From the NCBI GenBank assembly GCA_015232015.1, contig JADGAM010000014.1, forward strand, positions 1-46,263: a DNA stretch of 46,263 bases, in the 5' to 3' direction. Every line of letters starts with the position of its first letter. The first letter of the stretch is position 1. A program made the position numbers and the translations under genes. Below the pieces are notes generated by a model. That model worked only from the letters and a program-made list of their open reading frames with translations, was not told where the DNA came from and did no database searches. Origin of the DNA: Oligoflexia bacterium (GTDB taxonomy: Bacteria; Bdellovibrionota; Bacteriovoracia; Bacteriovoracales; Bacteriovoracaceae). Shown in pieces: positions 36,011 through 43,145 of this stretch.

Positions 36011-37234
36011 TTAGTGCTTTTTAACTTGATTTTTATCGGCCGATTTATCTAGAGATTTACTCTCTTTTCCTTCTGTTTTTTTATCAACAGAAGTTAAGAG
36101 TGGTGAATTTTTGTCACTACGTGAACTAGATAAAGTGTTAATATTTTCTGTTCCATTTCCACCTTCTGCTCCAGCATCTCCTGAATTACCTAATCCATAT
36201 TTTTTAAGAATGTTTTTTCTTATTTCCATAAGTGTATTTTGATCTTTGCTTAAAAAATCTTTAGCGTTTTCTCTTCCTTGTCCAATTTTCATATTGTTGT
36301 ATGAATACCATGATCCTGCTTTTTCAATTAATCCTTCTTTCACTCCCAGATCTAAGATGTCACCCTCTCGAGAAACGCCTTCTCCGTGCATAATATCGTA
36401 TTCAGCTTCTTTAAAGGGAGGAGCAACTTTGTTTTTAACAATTTTCACTTTAGTTCTGCTTCCAACTACATCTTCACCATTGGAATCTTTAATTGAACCA
36501 ATTCGTCTGATATCTAGCCTTACAGAGCTATAAAATTTTAGAGCATTTCCGCCTGTTGTAGTCTCGGGATTTCCAAACATAATTCCAATTTTTTGGCGAA
36601 GTTGATTTATGAATATCACTGTACAATTTGAACGCGATATTGAAGCAGTAAGTTTTCTTAATGCTTGAGACATCAAGCGGGCCTGTAATCCCATATGTGA
36701 ATCACCCATGTCTCCCTCTAATTCTGCTTTAGGAACAAGGGCGGCAACAGAGTCAATAATTAAAAGATCGACTGCGCCAGAGCGAACAAGCATGTCAGTT
36801 ATTTCCAGCGCCTGCTCGCCACTATCAGGTTGAGAGATTAATAGACCAGCAATATCTACTCCTAGTTTTTTAGCATAATTTGCATCAAGGGCGTGTTCTG
36901 CATCGATAAAGGCAACAGTGCCTTTATCCTTCTGACATTCGGCCGCTATTTGTAGCGTGAGCGTTGTTTTACCAGATGATTCTGGGCCAAAGATTTCAAC
37001 AATTCTACCTTTGGGTATGCCGCCTACCCCAAGTGCTAGATCCAGACTTAAACATCCAGTAGGTATAGCACCAATTTGCATGGGTGTTACATTTTGACCC
37101 ATCTTCATTATGGCACCTTTGCCAAAAGTTTTTTCTATAGAAGAAAGTGCTAAATCAAGTGCCTTAATTCTGTTAGCATCATTTTCCATTGCATGTTTTT
37201 CACTGGGAATACTTTGATTTGTGAAGATACTCAT
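36011..37234 (-). CDS. recA: recombinase RecA with extended C-terminal tail
   Basis: RecA forms filaments on single-stranded DNA, catalyses strand exchange and promotes LexA cleavage. Walker A GPESSGKT (83-90), [12 protein letters not shown] (Walker B), loop L1 ([21 protein letters not shown]) and L2 ([20 protein letters not shown]) are intact. The N-terminal extension is about 15 residues longer than in E. coli. The last ~60 residues form a Gly/Ser/Lys low-complexity tail rather than the usual short acidic tail. AGGAG lies 9 nt before the ATG. Confidence 0.98.
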   Translation of the reverse strand: MSIFTNQSIPSEKHAMENDANRIKALDLALSSIEKTFGKGAIMKMGQNVTPMQIGAIPTGCLSLDLALGVGGIPKGRIVEIFGPESSGKTTLTLQIAAECQKDKGTVAFIDAEHALDANYAKKLGVDIAGLLISQPDSGEQALEITDMLVRSGAVDLLIIDSVAALVPKAELEGDMGDSHMGLQARLMSQALRKLTASISRSNCTVIFINQLRQKIGIMFGNPETTTGGNALKFYSSVRLDIRRIGSIKDSNGEDVVGSRTKVKIVKNKVAPPFKEAEYDIMHGEGVSREGDILDLGVKEGLIEKAGSWYSYNNMKIGQGRENAKDFLSKDQNTLMEIRKNILKKYGLGNSGDAGAEGGNGTENINTLSSSRSDKNSPLLTSVDKKTEGKESKSLDKSADKNQVKKH

Positions 37235-37434
37235 GTAGTTTAGCTCCTAATTACGATTATTAGTAAAAAATTTTTCTAGATTAATGTGATTTAAAAAAGC
37301 TACCATCAATTATTGAATCTAGACAAATTAAAAAAATGCAAAAATTTTTAAAATTTGTTTATAATTAACTCGTTAAAATTTTAGAAAAATGAAATGGATC
37401 AGCATAAAAAATGAAAGCATAGAGAGAGAAAAAA

Positions 37435-38739
37435 ATGAAAAAAAGACCAGAATATCTTCAAAAATATCATTTTGATTGGGATGTGTTAGATGTAATAATC
37501 AATGGATTCTCCGCTGTAGATGCGCGTTCCTTTCTTGTTGATGTTAGCTCTAAATCTAAAGTAAATAATTTTTTAAAAAATTATGGTTTTGAACAAGAGG
37601 ATGCAGTTTTAAAAGCTGAGCTTTTTGGTAATTTTCAAGAGTCAATGCAATTTATTAGACGCTATTTTTTGAAAGAAAATAATCCAGAAGATGGCCTTGA
37701 TATTACAATACCAGTTATGTTTTCTACTATAACGGAGGCATCTGATTTATTTTTAATGGTGTGGCCTAAAAGTACATTCTTTCGTTCATATGAAGATCGA
37801 CTTTGGGCCATGGTTATTTTAAAGGTAATGCATACACTGGCCCATGTGGATAAAGATTTACGACAAAATTATTTTCCTATCATTCAACAACAAATATTTG
37901 ATCGTTTCTATAAATATTTAGTAAGAGATGATGGGGATAGACTTTACTTAGGAGAAGATTCAAAAACTCGAATTCCATTGCACTCATTTGCAACAAAGGC
38001 AAAAAAGAATCGAGATAGTTTGATAATAAAATTACTTCATAAGGCGGAAAATGTAGCAGAAGAGGTTTTTGATAGAGTAGGCGTTCGTTTTGTTACTTTT
38101 ACAAAATTAGATGCTTTGAAAGTAATTAAGTTTCTTCAAAATATGAATATTGTTATCCCCCATAATATAAAGCCAAGTAGATCTTATAATTCATTAGTAG
38201 ACATGATTAAATTTAAAGAATCCTATCATAATCTGATAAGAAATTCGATTAGAGGGCAATACGCTGAGGAAAAATTTTTAGAAGAACTTCACCTTTTAAT
38301 AAATGAATGTGTTCCCCCAGAGCGTGGGAGTATGAGAAACGAATTTACTTCTAGAAAATATCGAGCGATTCAATTTACTTGCAGACAATTAATCAAATAT
38401 AAAAATCCTTTTATGGCGGAATTCTCTTCTTTGCGTGCGCAAGCAAAAAATACTTTAGAAACTGAAAAAGATAATAGGTTAGCACAAAAAATTTTAGAGT
38501 TAGATGCTTCTTCTATTGCTAAAGATATTCGTTTCTTCTATCCATTTGAAGTTCAGGTAGTAGATGTTTTAAATCATGAGATTAATACTATAGGAGAGGC
38601 CTCTCATCGCGATTACAAAAAGCAACAAATAAGAACAGCGATGATAAGATTGTTTAGGCCATTAATTAAATATAAAAATTTAAAAGTGGATTTTTTAACT
38701 TCAATCACCGCCAACTCTAATACTACACCTACCTTGTGA
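37435..38739 (+). CDS. uncharacterised protein with a divergent RelA/SpoT-like nucleotidyltransferase region
   Basis: Residues 175-400 show the spaced motifs of a (p)ppGpp-synthetase fold. KAKKNRDSLIIKLL resembles the substrate-binding RxKxxxSxxxK region, EEVFDRVGVRFVT the DxxGxR strand, RKYRAIQFTCR the GYRAIH-like strand, and FYPFEVQVVD the PxExQxRT strand. Residues 1-150 are a helical extension of unknown type. No HD hydrolase, TGS or ACT domain is visible. Some uncharacterised families in Myxococcales and Bdellovibrionota have this size. The product could be an alarmone synthetase, a nucleotide-modifying toxin-like enzyme or a catalytically inert relative. It stands alone; its 3' end overlaps the convergent hydrolase gene by 11 nt. 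Confidence 0.6.
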   Translation: MKKRPEYLQKYHFDWDVLDVIINGFSAVDARSFLVDVSSKSKVNNFLKNYGFEQEDAVLKAELFGNFQESMQFIRRYFLKENNPEDGLDITIPVMFSTITEASDLFLMVWPKSTFFRSYEDRLWAMVILKVMHTLAHVDKDLRQNYFPIIQQQIFDRFYKYLVRDDGDRLYLGEDSKTRIPLHSFATKAKKNRDSLIIKLLHKAENVAEEVFDRVGVRFVTFTKLDALKVIKFLQNMNIVIPHNIKPSRSYNSLVDMIKFKESYHNLIRNSIRGQYAEEKFLEELHLLINECVPPERGSMRNEFTSRKYRAIQFTCRQLIKYKNPFMAEFSSLRAQAKNTLETEKDNRLAQKILELDASSIAKDIRFFYPFEVQVVDVLNHEINTIGEASHRDYKKQQIRTAMIRLFRPLIKYKNLKVDFLTSITANSNTTPTL

Positions 38740-39670
38740 TAGGTTGAAATCTTTCTTCGATTTTTTGAATAAAGAGCAATATGCGTTCATTGATCATTTC
38801 GGGAAAATCAACTTGTGGAACGTGACTGCCATCTTTTAAAATATAGAGTTCAGAATTTATTAATTTGCGATGAAGTATTCTTTGAATATAATGGGGTATT
38901 ACTTTATCATTATCTCCACCAATAACTAGTGCTGGGGTATAGATCTTTCCTAGGGAATCTGCAATTTTATGTTTATTCATTTCAGTAAATAATCTAAAAA
39001 AGATATCAGGACCCAGCTCATTGATCTTTGCTAAATATTTTTTTACAAAGGAGAGTGGGACTTTTTGTTTATTAAATCCCTCATGAAGAATTATTTTTTG
39101 AACTAGAGTACTTCTAGTATTAAAATCCCAAATTTTTTTTACTAAATTCGGATATGCATGAGAAAGATGATAAGCAAAAGGAAAAATTACTTCCATGATT
39201 TTTGAATCAAACATAGTTTCCGAAGGAGGAAAAATTGTTCCGGATATTAAAACGACAGCAGTAGCATTTTGTGGAAATAATTTTGCAAATTCTAAACAAA
39301 CATTAACTCCCATGCTGTGGCCGAGTAAAATACAATTTTTAATCTTCATGAAATCAAGAAGATATTTTATATCTTTTGAAAAGTGTGTAAAATCACAACT
39401 GTTAGGAGGATCATTTATTAGTGATGAATTGTAATGACCTCGATAATCATGCAGAAGAACGGGATAACCTTTTTTACTTAAGAAAGGAATTTGTTTGCTC
39501 CAATGATGATTACTACAAACTAAACCATAGTTAAAAATTAACAGAGGTGCGTTTGCTCTAAGTTTAAATTTTTTCATAGAGCGCTCAGGGTGATGAGGAC
39601 AAAAATTGGTAGAAAAATGAATTTTAGTTTGATCTTTTAAAATTATGTAGTGATCAAAAAGTTTTTTCAT
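38729..39670 (-). CDS. alpha/beta hydrolase
   Basis: A typical alpha/beta hydrolase of 313 residues. Oxyanion/first-strand APLLIFNYGLVCSNHHW, nucleophile elbow GHSMGVNVC (Ser about 118), acid GGDNDKVIP (Asp about 253) and the histidine in KDGSHVPQVDFPE (about 282) complete the triad. It probably hydrolyses an ester or lactone in the cytoplasm, since no signal peptide is seen; the substrate cannot be read from sequence. It lies at the downstream end of the run of minus-strand genes from 41854. Confidence 0.88.
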   Translation of the reverse strand: MKKLFDHYIILKDQTKIHFSTNFCPHHPERSMKKFKLRANAPLLIFNYGLVCSNHHWSKQIPFLSKKGYPVLLHDYRGHYNSSLINDPPNSCDFTHFSKDIKYLLDFMKIKNCILLGHSMGVNVCLEFAKLFPQNATAVVLISGTIFPPSETMFDSKIMEVIFPFAYHLSHAYPNLVKKIWDFNTRSTLVQKIILHEGFNKQKVPLSFVKKYLAKINELGPDIFFRLFTEMNKHKIADSLGKIYTPALVIGGDNDKVIPHYIQRILHRKLINSELYILKDGSHVPQVDFPEMINERILLFIQKIEERFQPITR

Positions 39671-39740
39671 GGTTATTTGGCCAATTTATTTTTTCCCAGG
39701 CCCTTATTTCCTTGCTTATTTTTTTCACTTTAGTTGCAAG

Positions 39741-40169
39741 TTATTTAATTTTTATTTTATTTAAATCGTGTTCAACAAACTCAATAATTCGTTGAACTTT
39801 TTCAAACGATTGGTCAGAGGTGATTAATTCTAGATTTTGTTTTATGATTTCTTTCTTTGATGTGGCCTTAGTGAATTCAAAAAACAATATCTGAATAATT
39901 GTCTTCCCTAAAGCTATAGTATCACCAAATTTAATTTTTTTATGCCCGGTAGTTTTTTTATCGTTCACTAAGTAATTTGCAATTTTAGGATTTTTTTTTG
40001 CCATTAACCCCTCTTCAGAAATTTCCAGCAGTAGATGGGAGTTTATTATTTCAGGGTCGGTTATTAGAATATCACCAGAGCTTTTGCCTATTTTTATAAA
40101 ATTTTTGTTGTACTTATATTTTCCGATAGCTTCTTCGTCTGGAGAGGAGATGATATTTATTTCAATCAT
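39741..40169 (-). CDS. small FHA-domain protein
   Basis: The 142 residues are one forkhead-associated domain (FIKIGKSSGDILITDPEIINSHLLLEI ... NYLVND ... IKFGDTIALGKTIIQILFF) plus a short C-terminal helix. The usual Arg of GR is replaced by Lys (IGKSS), while Ser and His of SxxH remain (NSHLLLE). It likely binds phospho-Thr proteins. Its ATG overlaps the TGA of the full greA frame (ATGA), so it appears to be translationally coupled to greA, an unexpected pairing. Confidence 0.8.
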   Translation of the reverse strand: MIEINIISSPDEEAIGKYKYNKNFIKIGKSSGDILITDPEIINSHLLLEISEEGLMAKKNPKIANYLVNDKKTTGHKKIKFGDTIALGKTIIQILFFEFTKATSKKEIIKQNLELITSDQSFEKVQRIIEFVEHDLNKIKIK

Positions 40170-40714
40170 GGATATTCTTTATATTCTACACTTTCGATTT
40201 CATATTCTATTTTTCCCTTTGGGGCATCAACTATAACGGTATCGCCTTCTTGCTTGCCAATCAAAGCTTTGGCCAAAGGAGCAGTAAATGGAATTTTATT
40301 TGGGCCATCATTATGAGCTGCCGAATTTGATGTCGATGATTTCATTAGCGCTTCGTCAGTTCCTACAATTTGCTAAAGAATACTTTTTTCTTTTAATAGG
40401 TCATATAGGGAAACAGTGGCCCCGAATCTTATCTTTGGGCCTTTTAAGGTGGAAACATCAATTACCTGAGCAATACTAATGTTATATTGTAATTCCTTAA
40501 TCTTTCCCTCTGTTAAACTCTGTTTTTCCTTGGCAGCATGATATTCAGCATTTTCTCGCAAATCTCCCATGGCCCTGGCCTCCGCTAGGGTCTCTTTTAT
40601 TTTTTCACGCTCAACTTTAATCAGGAATTCAAGTCTCTCCTCGAGCATTTTTTTACCAGCTAAGGTCATGGGAGTTGAAGTCATTATGGGAGTAGAGTTG
40701 TTAGGTTTATTCAT
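40166..40714 (-). pseudogene. greA: GreA transcript cleavage factor interrupted by an in-frame UAG
   Basis: GreA stimulates transcript cleavage in backtracked RNA polymerase. The N-terminal coiled coil with acidic tip is intact (GDLRENAEYHAAKEKQS). The ORF track ends at residue 113 (FGATVSLYDLLKEKSIL). The same frame reopens after the single TAG (40375-40373) and reads the complete C-terminal FKBP-like domain (QIVGTDEALMKS, APLAKALIGKQEGDTVIVDAP, YEIESVEY) to TGA at 40166. That stop makes an ATGA overlap with the FHA gene. The only lesion is therefore one nonsense codon at the domain linker. It could be a sequencing error, a recent mutation or programmed readthrough. Six nt separate it from the upstream zinc protein gene. 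Confidence 0.85.
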
Positions 40715-40720
40715 GTAAAT

Positions 40721-41011
40721 TTATTTTTTAAATATTGAATCGGCTGCGTTATATATTGCGTTTTTATCTTCGTCTTTATCTGATCTACCTGTGGTCACTC
40801 GAAAACTATTACAAAAATTTGCATTTTCTTTTTCAATAACTCTTTCGGCCATTATTTCTCTGCATTCGTTATAGGTATTGGGATCATAAAAATCACACAT
40901 CTTACAACAGCGAACAGCAGAGCGGCAGTGAGGGCATTCCTCACTTCTGGCCACAGCTCTAGATTCATCTCTTTCAAAATTCTTTTTACAATTATAGCAT
41001 AAAATTTCCAC
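40721..41011 (-). CDS. cysteine-rich zinc-ribbon protein
   Basis: The GTG start is preceded by AGAGG 8 nt away. The 96 residues hold a zinc ribbon (LCYNCKKNF ... CPHCRSAV) and a second cysteine cluster (RCCKMCDFYDPNTYNECRE ... NFCNSF), so two metal sites are likely. The motif CDFYDPxxYNECRE appears in small uncharacterised proteins. It is immediately upstream of greA and probably shares its transcript, which suggests a link to transcription, but the function is not known. Confidence 0.7.
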   Translation of the reverse strand: MEILCYNCKKNFERDESRAVARSEECPHCRSAVRCCKMCDFYDPNTYNECREIMAERVIEKENANFCNSFRVTTGRSDKDEDKNAIYNAADSIFKK

Positions 41012-41089
41012 TTATTATTCCTCTGTTAAAATTAATATAACATTATATAAAAATATTTAAAAATAGCAAATAAGGATTATTGTTATTTT

Positions 41090-41809
41090 TTAAACATCTT
41101 CAGGAATAAACAAATCTTGATCACAGGTCTTCGCAGATGCTGGATTATAATTATCAATTACATAACGTAAAATATCATATTCATGGTATCCTAATTTTCT
41201 TCCAAGAATAATGGCCTCACGGGCATCTTCAATAGATGATTCACGAAATAAATTGGGGTTGGTAAGACGTAATTTTTCTCTTACTTTTAGCGGGCAATTA
41301 TAAGGGCCTGGTCTAAGCATACTGTAGGATTGAACTTTTATGGTACTTTTAGCAAATTTTTCTTGTCTGTCTTTTTCTACGCTTTCTGTACCCCGAACTT
41401 CACCATTAGCAGCTGTAACCGGTCCAATGCAACCTCTGTTATATTCTACTAGAGGAGATTTAAAAAGTTTAATAAATGTATTTATGGCCCGAACCTCTTC
41501 ATTGTAGTCTGAATTAATTGAGGCCGGTTGTGTGCGAGGATGATTATCTGACCAATCAATATTTAGATCTGGTTGTTTGGCATCATCCCACTCTTTTCTT
41601 GTCATGGCCCAAGGGGCCTTCGTAGCAGTTTTTGCTTTTTCAGCTTTTATCTCTTCTGCCTTTGTATCCTTAGGGACAACCTTTTTTAATTCATCACTTG
41701 CATAACCAATATTTATAATAGAAATGGAAAGTGTAATGAAATAAAAAAAGATTAAAACTAAATTAAAACAATTTACCCATTTATTTTTCTTAATATTACA
41801 ATTGTCCAT
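41090..41809 (-). CDS. exported protein of unknown function
   Basis: The ORF track starts at 41854, but AGGAG lies 8 nt before the internal ATG at 41809, giving a 239-residue product with a signal peptide (FNLVLIFFYFITLSISIINIGYA). The mature part begins with a Lys/Glu/Ala stretch. Then comes a compact domain with four cysteines (YNRGCIGPVT, GPYNCPLKVREKL, SAKTCDQDLF) and LTNPNLFRESSIEDAREAI. I recognise no family. It is upstream of the zinc protein-greA genes on the same strand with a 78-nt gap. Confidence 0.65.
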   Translation of the reverse strand: MDNCNIKKNKWVNCFNLVLIFFYFITLSISIINIGYASDELKKVVPKDTKAEEIKAEKAKTATKAPWAMTRKEWDDAKQPDLNIDWSDNHPRTQPASINSDYNEEVRAINTFIKLFKSPLVEYNRGCIGPVTAANGEVRGTESVEKDRQEKFAKSTIKVQSYSMLRPGPYNCPLKVREKLRLTNPNLFRESSIEDAREAIILGRKLGYHEYDILRYVIDNYNPASAKTCDQDLFIPEDV

Positions 41810-42045
41810 ATTAATTTCTCCTAGGTTATTTTTTTGTCTTAATAATAAATTCATTTCACTATTCTATTATAACAAAGGTGTTTTTATATTTTTTTAAATT
41901 TTAAAAAAAAATTTAACAATCATTTGATTTTGGTTAGTTATAGGGATAAAAACAAATTTAATTATAGCAATTAGATGATTACTTTTTTTGGTAGAAAATT
42001 TTTTTATTCATAAATAATTTTTACCTAATATTAAGGATAATATGT

Positions 42046-42096
42046 ATGTCGAATAAAAAAAGAGCAGTAACTGGTCAGGTCCCTGGTAAATTTTGA
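42046..42096 (+). other. 16-codon ORF with ribosome site, possibly the truncated start of trpS
   Basis: AAGGA lies 8 nt before ATG. The peptide MSNKKRAVTGQVPGKF resembles the N terminus of tryptophanyl-tRNA synthetase (K-R-x-x-TG-x-x-P-x-G-K...), but lacks the Thr before Gly and stops inside the left arm of the inverted repeat. Alternatives are a leader peptide or coincidence. Confidence 0.25.
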
Positions 42097-42190
42097 TCCA
42101 TTTTCCTCGTCATTCGTGCGGCTTGCAGGAAGCAAGCCTCCTCTTTCCTCTGAAACTGAATCAAAATTTCCTCAGGGCCTTGACCAGTTA
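42068..42190. repeat. 123-bp imperfect inverted-repeat element with internal hairpin
   Basis: The left arm (42068-42097) begins TAACTGGTCA and ends AAATTTTGAT. The right arm (42160-42190) is its near-complement, with a few mismatches and a 1-nt length difference. Within the ~62-nt centre a perfect 7-bp hairpin GGCTTGC-AGGAA-GCAAGCC sits at 42120-42138. GC content is well above the flanks. No coding potential or clear target duplication is seen. It could be a MITE-like element or a structured RNA. Confidence 0.8.
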
Positions 42191-42250
42191 TCAAAACTAG
42201 CTGACTAGCTGACTAGTTACGAATTTATTTAAATTGAGATTAATTTATTT

Positions 42251-42460
42251 ATGAATGATGCAATTGTTTAAAAAAAAGAATCTTTTTTAAAAGGAAAAAG
42301 TAAAGAAGATTTTGTTGCAGATTTGATTTCATTATTAGATGGCAAAGCAATTGAGGTTTACATATTTGGAAGTTTTATCTCTAATGATTTTCATTCAGAT
42401 AGTGATTTAGATTTAATAATTATCACTGAAACAAAAACAGAATTTTTTAAAATTCTTTGA
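42251..42460 (+). pseudogene. MNT-type nucleotidyltransferase remnant
   Basis: Frame from ATG 42251 reads MNDAIV, a TAA at codon 7, then KKESFLKGKSKEDFVADLIS and VYIFGSFISNDFHSDSDLDL, ending in TGA at 42458-42460. GSF plus SDSDLDL is the catalytic signature of the pol-beta/MNT superfamily used by MNT-HEPN antitoxins and aminoglycoside nucleotidyltransferases. The downstream half with the third Asp is missing, and the 3' end runs into the convergent gene at 42447. Nonsense codon plus truncation mark it as a dead fragment. Confidence 0.65.
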
Positions 42461-43028
42461 TAATACCAGTTGAGATTCCATAAGAGGTATCACCACTTCT
42501 TCCACTCTTATTGTCTGAGCTATTTTGGTAAGGAGAGAAGTAGATTTGAGGAAGGTTTCTTTTATTGTATTCTTCAACAGAACGGATAAGCAGGCGCTCA
42601 TTGCTATACTCTAAAGTTTTTACCAATAGAAAATTTAAAATTAGAAGAGATAATCCACTATATAACCAGGTTTTTTTAGTTGTATCATTGACATCTTCGA
42701 AGGGACCAAGCTTACCTAAACTTAAAAGAACAACAGAGGTTCCCACAGTTCCAACGGCAGCATTATACCATTTAGGGAGGTTTTTTTGTTGGTATTCATC
42801 TAGGTATTGTTTAGCGACTGAATCTTTTTCTAGGTAATAACGTAATCCATCACCACGCTTAGTTGTACTTGTGTCAATTAATACTTCTTGGTAATTAATT
42901 ACTGCAGTCCTACCGCAAATATTAATGGCAAAAGCGCAGTTATTCGTAGTTGCAGAAATGATAGACAAGAATAGTATGTTTATTAAGCAAACTATTTTCC
43001 AAAATATTTTAAAAATTTTCACTGGCAA
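42447..43028 (-). CDS. exported/membrane protein of unknown function
   Basis: The 193 residues have a signal peptide (FWKIVCLINILFLSIISATTNNCAFA) and two further hydrophobic segments (AVGTVGTSVVLLSLGKLG, LYSGLSLLILNFLLVKTL). Each hydrophobic segment is bordered by related phrases, YLDEYQQKNLPKWY and VEEYNKRNLPQIYF, suggesting an internal duplication. The 43028 start is TTG without a ribosome site; a GTG two codons later is equally possible. The C terminus overlaps the nucleotidyltransferase remnant by 14 nt, so it may have been altered by the same rearrangement. Confidence 0.55.
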   Translation of the reverse strand: MPVKIFKIFWKIVCLINILFLSIISATTNNCAFAINICGRTAVINYQEVLIDTSTTKRGDGLRYYLEKDSVAKQYLDEYQQKNLPKWYNAAVGTVGTSVVLLSLGKLGPFEDVNDTTKKTWLYSGLSLLILNFLLVKTLEYSNERLLIRSVEEYNKRNLPQIYFSPYQNSSDNKSGRSGDTSYGISTGIIKEF

Positions 43029-43145
43029 AAACCGTGGGGTATAATATCGTAAAGTTTATTAATAATTATTTATCTATCAGAGATATATCAAAATATAAAT
43101 AAAAGTTTTTCAATGATCTTTTTAAGAATTTTTTAAGGAAAGAAT

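Larger units (their letters stand above)
41855..42446. other. 592-nt region with a structured element and gene remnants
   Basis: The left 190 nt are AT-rich with nothing I can name. Then come a 16-codon ORF with a good ribosome site (42046), a large imperfect inverted repeat (42068-42190), a CTAGCTGACTAGCTGACTAG stop-rich tract at 42198-42217 and a nucleotidyltransferase remnant (42251-42460). It is the most degraded stretch of the window. Confidence 0.7.

Noticed and set aside
37251-37266. LexA/SOS box upstream of recA (TTACGATTATTAGTAA)
   Set aside because: The half-sites TTAC/GTAA are separated by 8 nt; the Bdellovibrio LexA motif as I recall it has a 3-nt spacing. Too weak to call.
40373-40375. 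Genome-wide recoding of TAG (for example pyrrolysine) to explain greA
   Set aside because: TAG ends other well-supported genes here (4540, 26106, 44903), so a global reassignment is not supported.
40288-40479. 63-aa plus-strand ORF
   Set aside because: Antisense to the interrupted greA C-terminal domain; no independent support.
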